From Hysterangium stoloniferum (taxonomy: Eukaryota; Basidiomycota; Agaricomycetes; Hysterangiales; Hysterangiaceae): DNA of 64,000 bases. Made by a program: the position numbers and the translations under genes. Under the pieces are notes generated by a model that did not search any database, was not told the origin of the DNA, and saw only the letters and a list, made by a program, of their open reading frames with translations. The first letter of the stretch is position 1. Every line of letters begins with the position of its first letter. The stretch is from NCBI GenBank assembly GCA_015178975.1, contig WHVD01000230.1:1-64000 (forward strand), written 5' to 3'. Below, piece after piece: positions 36,558 through 46,721 of this stretch.

Positions 36558-37835
36558 TCAATTCATAGCTTCCTGTTCCCTAATTTCCCTTTCCAATCGG
36601 TCGCGTTCTGCCTGCCTCAAGCGCATCAAGGTGATAGACTCGTAATCCAAACCAGGAGCAGGAGTGGGAACTGTAGCAGTCTGTCTAGACTGAAGAGGAT
36701 CGAAGGACTGTATTAATCCATATTTTAACACAGAAACAATGTAGAGATGAACGGGAAACTTACAAATGAAGGTGCGAACGAGGATGAGTTCCCGGCGAAA
36801 GTTGTTGTGGCGGAAGCTGTAGGCGGTGGTAGATCGGCCTCTCGCATTGATGCGTGATTCACTTGGGACTTCTGTTTAAAGTTCGCTAAAACAGCGGGTT
36901 CTTGTCCACCAGCCCAAGAAACCTCAACGTCCTTTAATCCCTTACTCTCTAGCCCTGAAGCACAAACGGCCGCATGAGCCTCACCAAGTTTTGCGAAGTG
37001 TATCAAAGCAGTAGCAAATTTTGGCGGTTTATTTGGTGCTTTCTTGGAGGGTTTCATAGATAGAACAATGGTCGCTTCATCGATTGTCCCATATGCCGAA
37101 AACAAAATGGCGAGCGACGCAGGTGTGATGAGGCTTGGATATTTTGATAACGGATATTTGACCCGCACAGTAGTGTCAAGAGGACCTAGAGATTCTGTGA
37201 GTAAACGTCATCTGAAGGGCACATCATCATACCGAGCTCGAAAGCTTTCGCAGCTTCCTTCTCCTTCGTCTTTTTCTCGATCTCCTTCTCCTTCAATGCA
37301 TTTTCTCTATCTTCTCTCATACGTCGTCCTTCTTCCTGTATTCGTTCCGCTTCCTCTCGTCGCTCGCGTTCCTTTTTTCCTTTATCCTGCTTGGATCGTT
37401 TGGCCGCCCGTTCGGCCTCATCTAACTCAGCCTGCATCCCTTTCCGCTTTATGTCAAACTTTTCATATCTGGCTTTCTGGGCGATCTTTTTCCGTAGTTT
37501 TGCATCCAGAGCAGCCCTGCGTGTGACATCGAGGAGTAGCTCGTACGCTTGGTTAAGCTCGTGAAATAGTTTGGCTGGAAAAGGGCATAAGACTTCCACA
37601 TTTAAGACTCAAAGATATAAGTGAATGACCTGCATCTGGATTATTTGGGTGCTAAACAGGGCTGCGTCAGTTTTATATTAGTCTTGACCAGGAAGATATA
37701 ACAACTCACCCTATCTGGATGTACTTTGAGCGAACGCTGCCTGTAAGCTTTCTTTATCTCGGTCTCTGTGGCTTCAATCTTGATATCCAGTATCTCATAT
37801 GCATTGACATCTTCGTCTTGGTCTTTGCTGGCCAT
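36558..37835 (-). CDS. DNAJC17/Cwf23-like spliceosomal J-domain protein with RRM
   Basis: Five exons (37710-37835, 37630-37651, 37233-37574, 36764-37194, 36558-36707) join in phase to 356 residues. The N-terminal J domain (about 10-75) has the LKVHPDRHP motif split by an intron, so the HPD triad that stimulates Hsp70 is intact. A charged coiled coil follows (about 85-165, rich in Lys/Glu/Arg). Then comes an RNA-recognition motif (about 180-270: TTVRVKYP, then FATALIHFAKLGEAHAAV) and a short helix rich in Arg/Glu (RLRQAERDRLEREI). This order is that of human DNAJC17 and fission yeast Cwf23, which act with the spliceosome in the nucleus. Exon 2 is only 22 nt and one intron only 38 bp. Its start codon lies 81 bp from that of PWP2 on the other strand. 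Confidence 0.9.
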
Positions 37836-37916
37836 ATATCTACTAAGGATGGTAGTAGCGTGCAGGTGTGGCGTGGAACCGAGAGCTTGGTGAAGTCCGC
37901 CAACTTTTCTGCACAT
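37836..37916. promoter_or_regulatory. Bidirectional promoter between DNAJC17-like and PWP2 genes
   Basis: Only 81 bp separate the two divergent start codons, so the core promoters and both 5' leaders must share this stretch or overlap the first exons. No TATA box is visible. Coupled expression of a splicing factor and a ribosome assembly factor would be expected but is inferred. Confidence 0.6.
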
Positions 37917-40909
37917 ATGAAGGCCAATTATAAGGTAAAAGTTTGACAATGAGAGCGTGGATAATACTAAATCGCCCCGCTGCAGTTCTCAAATCTTTGC
38001 GGCACCGTCTATAAGCAAGGCAACATCCTCTTTACTTCGGATGGGAATGCTGTTCTGAGTCCTGTCGGAAACCGTGTGTCTGTTTTTGATCTTGTCGCGT
38101 AAGTTGTTCTTGCAGTTTCATGCTCCTCTAGCTGAGAATATACCACAGAAACAAGTCATGGACTCTTCCATTTGAAAATCGCAGGAACATTGCAGTGATA
38201 GCTCTTAGTCCTGACTCGAATGTACTCATTAGTGTGGACGAAGGTGTGTGAAACGTTCACATTGTAGTGCAGGAAAAAATGGAATGATATTGTAGATGGC
38301 AGAGCACTTCTGGTAAACTACCGACGTGGGATAGTCCTACATCATTTCAATTTCAAGAAAAAGGTCAATGCCGTCACATTCTCGCCGGACGGAAAGTATG
38401 CAAATTACGTAGCACAACAAACCCTGAGGATGTATACTGACTAGGTTGTTTTGTAACTCAGGTACATCGCTGCCACACACGGAAATCATCTCCAAGTTTG
38501 GCGAACTCCAAATCATTTGATCAGGGAGTTTGCACCATTTGTCCTTCATCGAGAGTACACTGGTCATCATGATGAAGTTTTGAGTGTTGAGTGGTCTCCC
38601 GACTCAAGGTAATTATATCATATTTTCACCATTCTCGGCTTATAGTGTTTTCCAGATTCCTTTTGACAACGTCACGCGACATGACAGCTCGACTTTTCAC
38701 CCTGGAACCTCTCAAAGGCTTCCGACCAAAAACGTTCGCTGGGCACCGTGATGGCATTTTACATGCCTACTTTTCCTCGGACGCCAAAACTGTGAGATTA
38801 GGTTTTCTGGAATCCAGATGCCTTGTTTATTTATTCTGAATCATTAACAGATCTATACTGTTAGTCGTGACGGCGCGGTTTTCACATGGCGCGCCAAACC
38901 AAATGAGGAGGCGGACGAGGATAGCGAGGAAGAAGATATGGATGATCAACCGGTCGCATCTACGTCAACTGCCTCCCTTCTTGATAACACTATTGCGACA
39001 ACCCGCTGGGGTATCAGCGAACGGCATTACTTTAATCAAGCCAACACGCGTGTTGTATGCAGTACTTTTCACCCTAAAACCAACCTACTTGTTATTGGAT
39101 TCTCGACAGGAGTATTTGGCTTGTGGGAGATGCCTGATTTTACCAATGTTTACACACTTAGCGTATCACAAGAACGGATTTCAAGCATTGCTATCAATCC
39201 AACTGGAGAATGGATTGCCTTCGGCGCAACTAAGCTTGGACAATTGCTGGTTTGGGAATGGCAATCTGAATCATATATCCTCAAACAGCAAGGGCACTAC
39301 TTTGACATGAATACACTCTCCTATTCCGCTGACGGGCAAAACGTAGCCACTGGAGGCGACGATGGAAAAGTAAAAGTTTGGAACACAATATCAGGTTTTT
39401 GTTTCGTGACATTCACAGACCACTCTTCAGCCGTTTCTGGAGTTGAATTTGCCAAACAGGGGCAAGTCCTCTTCACCGCTTCGCTCGATGGGACAGTCCG
39501 TGCCTTCGATTTGTTGCGCTACCGCAATTTCCGAACATTCACATCTCCAACACCCGTACAATTTTCGGCACTGGCAGTTGACCCGAGTGGCGAAGTTGTC
39601 GCAGCTGGATCAACCGATAGCTTTGAAGTATTCATGTGGTCGGTACAGACGGGGAAGCTCCTTGATATACTCACAGGGCATGAGGGTCCTATTAGCGCCT
39701 TGGCATTTTCTCCCACCGGCAATCTTCTTGCGAGTTCATCCTGGGACAGAACAGTGCGGTTATGGTCAGTATTTGGACGTTCTCGTGCTGTAGAGCCATT
39801 CTCCCTTAATTCAGACGTGTTAGCTCTCGCATTCCGTCCTGACGGGCATGAGCTGGCAGCGTCTACACTTGATGGTCAACTTGCCTTTTGGGATGTCGAT
39901 GAAGGCAGACAAACAAACGTCATCGAAGGGCGAAAAGATATTTCTGGGGGTCGCAAAGTAGATGACCGCGTTGCGGCTACGAACAATGCATCTGGAAAGG
40001 CATTCACAAGTCTTGCCTACACAGCTGACGGCGGCTGCATAATAGCAGGTGGCAATAGCAAGTACGTGGTGATTTACGATGTCCGCGAAGGAGTCATGGT
40101 CAAAAAATTCCAAATATCGGAGAATCTTTCCCTCGATGGGACAGAAGAATTTCTGGACAGTCGACGAATGACAGATGCAGGTCCGTTAGACCTAATAGAC
40201 GATCGTGCGGATGAAAGTGATCTAGAAGATCGACTGGATACCGCGCTACCTGGGGCGCAGAAAGGAGACCTGTCAAAACGGAAATATCGTCAAGAAGCAC
40301 GAATAAAATGTGTGCGATTTTCCCCAACTGGGAGAGCATGGGCTGCAGCGTCAACGGAAGGCCTCTTAATCTATTCATTGGACGAATCCATATCATTCGA
40401 CCCGTTCGACCTGGATATGGATCTAACACCACAATCGTTGATGAAGGTATTAGAAAACCGAGAGCATTTAAAAGCCTTAGTCATGGCATTCCGGTTAAAC
40501 GAAAAACCACTCATTCATAGAGTATATGAGGCGAGTCCACGCGACGACATTCGACTTCTAGCAAGTCAGCTGCCCGTTATATATGTTCCGACGTTGTTAC
40601 AGTTCATATCATCGCATATGGAAAAAAGCCCGCACATGGAATTTAACCTTTTGTGGATCAATGCATTGCTGGGCTCTCACGGGCGTTATCTACGCGATCG
40701 ATCCACGCAGTTTGCGAGTGTATTCCGATCCATACAGCGTGGATTGTTAGGATATCAAGAAGTTGTATCCAGAACGTGAGTGATTTCATGCACGACGAAA
40801 CAGGATTGTTTTGCTAATATCCTGGTGCAGATGTGGTAATAATAATGCGACATTAGCCTACATACTTGATCAACAACACGTCGGAGACGCGAGTGTGACG
40901 GTTGAATAG
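37917..40909 (+). CDS. PWP2: PWP2 (Utp1), U3 snoRNP small-subunit processome WD40 protein
   Basis: Eight exons (37917-37934, 37986-38098, 38149-38243, 38296-38395, 38462-38608, 38656-38791, 38851-40775, 40831-40909) give 870 residues, close to the usual size of about 900. Two WD40 propellers fill residues 1 to about 640. Clear repeats include HHDEVLSVEWSPDSRFLLTT, GHYFDMNTLSYSADGQNVAT and GHEGPISALAFSPTGNLLAS, the last ending in WDRTVRLW. An acidic insert (EEADEDSEEEDMDD) follows the first propeller. The C-terminus (about 700-850, including RLNEKPLIHRVYEA and HMEKSPHMEFNLLW) is the Utp12 domain. In the nucleolus PWP2 is part of the UTP-B complex needed for 18S rRNA processing. The first exon codes only six residues (MKANYK), and the start choice rests on the family N-terminus. 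Confidence 0.95.
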
Positions 40910-40986
40910 CGGTGGTTTTGATCTTGTTAGCATTGAGTTACATATGTGCTACGTAGAGCATGCTCTATATTTTAAAAAATAAAAGG

Positions 40987-41358
40987 CTATTTTGGGGCAG
41001 CGTCACGATAGCCCTCTTTTGGACTAGGGGCCTCAGGATAAATGTGAGTGCCATCAAGATTAGGACGGCTGGTCATCGTTGGTTGGCCCGGTTGCTCCGT
41101 TTGGATACGCTGTTTCCCTGAAAAGACTCGGCAAAGGCCATCCAATGCGACAGAATAAAGCACTTACAATCCTTTATCTCAGGTGGTCGGGTGCCAGCCC
41201 TCGCCTGATCCATTCGGCGATCGTTAATTGATCTCTTTGCAAAATAATAACTGACTCCTGCTCCAAGAACCAAAACTCCCCAGCCGATGACCTGCAATAA
41301 TTGAGCACAGGAACGAAGAGAGTGAGACGAGACCAACTGTTGAGCGTGCAGTGTTCAT
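40987..41358 (-). CDS. Small single-pass membrane protein, conserved fungal type
   Basis: Three exons (41338-41358, 41168-41291, 40987-41117) join in phase to 91 residues. Residues about 8-25 (VIGWGVLVLGAGVSYYFA) form one membrane helix followed by the basic KRSINDRR segment. A polar tail rich in Pro, Gln and Gly follows (ARAGTRPPEIKDWKQRIQ). Short proteins of this plan in fungi are often annotated as a domain of unknown function (DUF4748-like), and I make that link only tentatively. A mitochondrial inner membrane place would fit the helix plus basic residues but is a guess. It is convergent with PWP2, with 77 bp between stops. The function is unknown. Confidence 0.7.
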
Positions 41359-42874
41359 GGTTGAAACACGGAAGAAAAGACGCAAGCATATTCAAGGTGA
41401 CCACCGTGTCGCGTCCCTACGACACCACACGACACGTCACTTCACACTTTTAAAATTATTTTTATTTTGCCTGTATATCAGTGCTGGCATAGAAAAGCAT
41501 GAATAAACCTCAGAAGAAAAGAGAAAAAGAGGACAATCTCTGTTCGACCTAGAGCGTATTCACATGTATGAAAAGCTACCTTACTTATCTATCAAGAAGA
41601 ACCAAGTCCTATCCGGCCAGTGGACAGCTGTTAATCAAGGTAACATTGATAAGATAACGATTGGTTCTCGATTTGGTTACTACTTAGTTACTACACAGAT
41701 AGCTTACGCTGAACGTTGTTTCAAGTTTTCATTTCACATTCGGAATGGTTCCTTACCTGCAGTCATTAGTCTATAATCAGGTGTTTACCAATAGGGTTTG
41801 TTTTATCTTCCACACTGAGTCTATAATTAGCCTCCGTTTACAATATGTGCATCGGTGCTTCAAGTGGAACATTCGGCGGTGCCTTGGATCGGATTTCCGG
41901 GTGTGTATCCCTAGTCCTTTTATTCTTTGGGAGTCCTAATGCTCCCCAAATCCCTTCTCCATTGTTTAATCCGTCCGAATTAACGGCTTGAGCTGTCTAT
42001 TGTTAGTCTAAACATTTCAATCATATCAGAAAAAATGAAATGTCAGCGAACATGGTTTTTACGCTGTCTAATGCTATTTAAGAAGGCTCGCTAGTTCAGT
42101 CCGTCTCGCCTAGGCATACTACCTCTCCCACTTTCCCATTTAATGGCTACTATAAAAGCTCACTATAAATACAGGCAGTCTAGGCAGTCTACATGAGTTA
42201 TACTTCAAGCCCACTCAAACATCTGGAAAATACTAGAGCATATGTTTCAACAGTCCATATGAGTTCTTTGAAATAGTTCCTCCGAAAGAGACCGCCCCCG
42301 AGCAGTGGAACAAATTCTAGAGTAACAAAGGATACTTACATGGCCAAGCAACTAAATTTAGAGTAAGCTACTTCTCTTGGTTTCTCTGAAGGGAAGGGCG
42401 AGGAGTACATGCCGCAAAGAATCAAGACTGTCCCATTAGAAAAAAAGATGATCCATCAACATGGCGAAAAGGTTGAAGCCTCTGGAACACTCTACCCAGA
42501 ACCCCACCCATAGCTCTACACCCTCTTCTCCCTATCATCACCATTTAGCATTGCCTTAATTTCACCACTGCCATCCTGAATTGTCCTTACTGCCTTTCAC
42601 TCTGACACCATCCTAATGATGAGGATCTCACAGGTCAAGCTCCCTCAGTCCACTTCATCATTATGAACAATTTCAATAGCCCTGATCAGGCAGCTTCAAT
42701 TTTGTCCTCTTTTGTTTGGTAGTCTCTCTGCTTCTTTCTACACATATTAGTATAATTATGTATTGACTGCCGCAGATGCCACAGTAAGTGTACCATAAGT
42801 GCACTGGCACTTCCAACACCTTAATTGATTTCTCTCTCTCTCTCTCTCACTCATCCATCTTATTTCGGAGAACA
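41359..42874. other. Transition from host DNA to repeats, no gene seen
   Basis: The first part should hold the promoter of the small membrane protein. From about 41560 short broken frames occur that I cannot assign. A (CT)n tract lies at about 42829-42848, just left of the copia LTR. Confidence 0.45.
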
Positions 42875-43149
42875 TGTAGAAATAAATGGGGTGGAGAACT
42901 ATAATATATGAGCCTTAGTTGGGACCATTAGGTGAACAATTAACTATTAACTACCTATAATATATGACTATGTGTAGATTAGTATAGGTGTATTATGCAG
43001 TATCACTACTTATGCCTCAGCTGGGACTATTAGGTGAACAACTAAGGCAATACAACTTCATGCTAAGCCATATATATTACTTCAGTAACTCATTGCTGAG
43101 TTGGCACTCTCCCCCTGTTTCCCAAATGGTTGACACTATTACTCCAACA
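42875..43149 (-). repeat. Probable Ty1/copia 3' LTR
   Basis: On the minus strand the LTR starts TGTTGGAGTAA at 43149, directly after a purine-rich tract (AGGGGGAG, 43150-43157) that follows the end of a copia polyprotein. A likely far end is TACA at 42875, giving 275 bp. The right border is firm and the left one is a guess. It contains two copies of a GTTCACCTAATGGTCCCA-like segment. Confidence 0.55.
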
Positions 43150-43226
43150 CTCCCCCTCATATGTGAGGTAGGGCCTTGGTGAGCATATTGGCTACCATTT
43201 CATTAGTTGTACAGTAAATGGGTTTG
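43150..43226 (-). pseudogene. C-terminal scrap of a Ty1/copia polyprotein
   Basis: The minus strand reads TTNEMVANMLTKALPH followed by a stop. This is the conserved end of copia RNase H (NMADxxTKALP-type motif). The rest of the element is replaced by an LTR at 43227. Confidence 0.7.
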
Positions 43227-43524
43227 TGTTAAGTTCTGGATCTCTGGGTGGGATTGCTGGTGGATATTCCAGACACTTCTCCAGAAATATGTCCATGGAG
43301 TTTCCAGGGATTAGTCTGGGGTGTATTGGAATATTACCAGAGTATGGGTTGGACTTGGCTTCAGCTTATGTGCTGTGCCCTTGTGCACTCACTCAGGTGT
43401 CCATATTTCAGAGGGTGGATATATGCCAGAGTGTTTACAGATACTTGGAGTCTGGAGAGTTCTGGATATCCAGAGTCTGGAGGGTTCTGGATATCGAGTG
43501 TACAGAGAGAACAAAGGAGCAGAT

Positions 43525-44875
43525 TGTTAAGTTCTGAGGATCTTGAGCCATGGAGTTTCCAGTAATATTCCAAACACTTTCTGGGAATGTCCCATGGAGT
43601 CCCCAGGTAATAGTAATAGTCTGGGGAGTTTCTGGGGTTTAGTACAAGGAGTATCAGAATAATTACCAGAGTACTGGGATGGACTTGGCTTTAGCTTTTG
43701 TGCTGCACCCTCGTACACTCATTTGGGTGTCCATATTTCAAGCTGACAGAATGCCTACAAGGAAGATGTAGATTCTGGAGTTCCCATGGGAGTTCCGGGA
43801 ATCAAGTGTCCAGACTGACAAGAGGAGTAGAGACTGGATCAGGACATATTCAGGGTGTAACTAGTTCAAGATTCAAACTGGATTGTAAGTACATGAGTAT
43901 GGAAGACTATATAGACTTTGAATTATATGCAATACCAAATCTGGTAATAATGAGGTGCAAAACAAGTAAACATAAAATGAGATGAGCAATACCAAACTGG
44001 GTATTAGGGATGGAACAGAACAGAAGTGGAGGATGAATCATGACAGGTCATTTGACCATAATGGGAACAGGGTTCTATGCTCTGTTAGAGGGGTTCCAGG
44101 AGTCCAGTCAGAGTCCAGTGATGGGTATGTGAGACATAGAGAGTCGGGTATAAACAGGTTGACATGTGGTACTGTTAAGTTGCATGCTGGGAGGTTGGAA
44201 ATCTGATGGGGTCCAAACAGAAAGACATGGCTTCAGCTTGTGTGCTGTGCCCTTGCAAAGTTACCGTCAGTTGTCCTTAAATTTTGAACATGCGAGAACT
44301 TAACTATCAGGGATCCGAACAGCAGTCAAACTGTCAGATCCCTGGATTGGTTGAAAGCAGAGAGGGAGAGAGAGAGAAGATCAGAAGTCTGAGAGAAGAG
44401 CAAAAAACTAGTAGGAGTAACTTGTCGACATTCTGATTGATTTAATACTACAATACATGAGTGACATATATAAGAAATCCAGCACTTATCTGAATGAAAC
44501 AGAACAAAGAGAAGTACTAATGGAGAAGATGGAACTACATATAGAGTGATGCAAAAATGGAGACCAATAGACAGAACATTACAAATCTGGATGTAAACTA
44601 CTATGAGGGTGGAAAAGGCATAAACTGGTTGTATAGGATAAGGGGCCAGTGGAAATACTAATCAGGAACAATGAAGGTGCTTAATGGGGTTAGTCAGGAT
44701 ACTGACAGTTTGTGAGGGATTGGAGTTTTGTGTGAGATCCAATTGGGGCTGACAGTGTGCTGAGCGCATGGGTTGTAACAGGTACTCCAGTTGTAACTGT
44801 ACCTTGGGTACGATATAGAGAGTCAGGTGCATATAGGGTGGGGTCTGGATCCTGGTGGGTTTTCCAGTTCTAACA
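43525..44875 (-). mobile_element. Solo LTR with target duplication CAGAT, carrying a nested LTR
   Basis: CAGAT lies at 43520-43524 and at 44876-44880. The plus-strand ends are TGTTAAGTTCTGAGG and CCAGTTCTAACA. It is a close relative of the LTR at 7247-8414 through the segments near 43560-43660 and 43940-44150. It contains the shared module at about 43681 and is split by the LTR at 44173-44780. Without that insert it would be about 740 bp. Confidence 0.9.
44173..44780 (-). mobile_element. Nested solo LTR with target duplication GGTAC
   Basis: GGTAC lies at 44168-44172 and 44781-44785. It begins TGTTAAGTTGCATG and ends GGGTTGTAACA, 608 bp. The right 330 bp are nearly the same as 9740-10096, so this is a sister copy of the LTR at 8881-10096. 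It sits inside the LTR at 43525-44875. Confidence 0.92.
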
Positions 44876-45390
44876 CAGATTAACTAAGTTGTGACTAAGT
44901 TGAGATTAAAACTGAGGAGTAAGTACATGACTATATAGATGTTCCAATAATTGTACTACACATCTGGGAGTATAATAAGACCTATTTGGAACTGTTTCCA
45001 AAATAAGCATATAATAACAAGTCAGATAAATCAGGATACAAGGATGGGGACAGATCAGGGAATAAGGGCAACAACAATAGACAAACAAATGAACATCTGT
45101 CAACCAGTCAGTTAGGAAATGTGGAACAAAGGAAGTGCACCAGAATATCCACAGATATCCAATACTATCTGGAAATGGATCCTAACACTATAATGATTGA
45201 GTGTGCATATTTCCAGGAAAGCCACAGGTTCCAGGCAGGTTGGAACATTGGTATAGAGAAGTGACAAGGGTTGACAGGAATGATTGAGTAAAGGTTGGAT
45301 CATGGATTAAAGATGTATATAGAACAAATGTGGGAGTCTGGAGAGTCCAGGTCAGGAAATGCTCAAGGACACTTGGAGATGCTAGCTGGG

Positions 45391-45621
45391 TGTCATGAAT
45401 CAATTATTCTTCAATAAAGTCAAATAATATTCTATTGATCGAACTCAAAAACCTCATTCAACAAAATATATACTCACCCTGTCGATGAAGTATGTAAGAG
45501 GCTATTACCAGTTGTGAGGACTCACAGACGTGTTGTCAAAGAAGTTATGACAAGTTAGATTATTAATATGACTAATTTACAGATATTTCAACTGACTTCC
45601 CTCACTCCTTTCATGGCCCAT
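45391..45621 (-). repeat. Truncated copy of the TGTCAC-type LTR
   Basis: It begins TGTCATGAATC and follows the solo LTR at 45740-46231 through CAATAAAGTC, CTCATT-CA and CTGACTTCC-TCA segments. It stops abruptly where gypsy LTR sequence begins. It replaces the left third of the gypsy 3' LTR, so a deletion accompanied or followed its insertion. Confidence 0.7.
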
Positions 45622-46549
45622 TTATGTATGTATATACGAGTCATTGGTGTCTAGAAAATACTAATTAAGGGAAGAGTGGAAAACACTATTGACAAATAAG
45701 CTTGACTAGGAACCGGAAGGTTACGATAAGTTCGGAGGCTGTCACAAATTGAATTTTACTCAATAAAGTCGAATAAACAATCGAAGAATATTCAACAATA
45801 TCGAATAAAGATACCTCATTTGACGAAGTATTAATTTGTCCTGTTGATAAAGTGTGAGGCAAAGATAGGACACAGAGGCTCACAAATAAATAAGTTGAAG
45901 AAAGGCTCAGAAAAAGTTCGACGATTATATAATACAGTAAATAATATAATATAATACAGGTTTTCTGACTGACTTCCTTCATTCCTATCATTGCCCTTAT
46001 ATACTATATATCATTTACCTATGATGATAATATGATATCAAAGTGAAATCATCAATGACATCAACCTGAGCCAAATTGAAGATCTTCAATATTGTCAAAG
46101 ATATTGTTGAAGAATAGTTGAGTCGGAAGTTGAGTCAGAAGTTGAGTCGGAAAGTCGAAGGAATGTTGAAGAAATGTCGAAGAAATATTAAATTGAATAT
46201 TATTGAAATTTGAGTTTGTATGGTCGTGACAGAGGCCATGTTTTATCCAAGAGTGGAATTACAAGAAAAGGAAATAGTCCACAGGTTACAAGTATATATG
46301 GGCATATGTGAAACATAGAGTAGAACAGATCATCATAATAAAAAAGGGACGTATCAAAGCATAACCAGATAGTATGAGTATAACTTGATAGGGGTGTAAA
46401 CATGGTTTGATCGCTGTGAAAGCATACATCAGCATCGGGCAACTGACGGTTTCCAATGCAATGACTTGATTGATAACTTGAAACATTGATAGGCAGCAAT
46501 AACCTTGGGGACTGTCAGGTTGTGACACAGTTGTGACATGGTCATAACA
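45622..46549 (-). repeat. 3' LTR of the minus-strand gypsy element, truncated and interrupted
   Basis: Bases 45622-45739 and 46232-46549 match the 5' LTR (51594-52025) closely. On the minus strand the LTR starts TGTTATGACC at 46549, right after a purine tract (46550-46563). The outer third is lost to another LTR fragment, and a solo LTR interrupts the middle. Confidence 0.85.
45740..46231 (-). mobile_element. Solo LTR with target duplication GAGGC inside the gypsy 3' LTR
   Basis: It is 492 bp, begins TGTCACAAATTG and ends GGTCGTGACA, with GAGGC at 45735-45739 and 46232-46236. The sister 5' LTR has the empty site (TTCAGAGGCCATG at about 51703-51715), which confirms the insertion. It is AT-rich, with repeated GTTGAAGA and GTCGAA words. 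It must be younger than the gypsy insertion. Confidence 0.95.
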
Positions 46550-46563
46550 GTATCCCTCCATTT
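46550..46563 (-). other. Polypurine tract of the minus-strand gypsy element
   Basis: The minus strand reads AAATGGAGGGATAC directly before the LTR start at 46549. It fixes the inner edge of the 3' LTR. Confidence 0.6.
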
Positions 46564-46721
46564 GGCTGAAATCCCAAGGAGGCTGAAAATCTAGATCTTG
46601 TACATAAAAACTTGTTGGGTATGGGCAGTGTGTCAAAACATCATGTGACCTGGTAAAAATTTACATATAAAAATTCGAGGGGTGCTGGCACTTGAAATTT
46701 AACTCTTTTCCCTCAACCACA

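Larger units (their letters stand above)
43227..45188 (-). repeat. Outer LTR of the right nested stack
   Basis: Segments 43227-43519 and 44881-45188 join across a later insertion. The joined element begins TGTTAAGTTCTGG and ends GGATCCTAACA on the plus strand, as LTRs of this block do. The right part matches, inverted, 5200-5430. It carries the shared module at 43354. No matching target duplication was found (GTTTG left, CTATA right), so one flank may be internal sequence of a lost element. Confidence 0.6.

Noticed and set aside
37641..37949. Longer N-terminus for the DNAJC17-like protein
   Set aside because: The upstream in-frame extension would run over the PWP2 first exon and is unlike the family; the ATG at 37835 directly precedes the J domain.
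41564..41939. Two plus-strand frames of about 65-70 codons
   Set aside because: Short, hydrophobic, without start context or homology that I recognise, in AT-rich DNA next to repeats.
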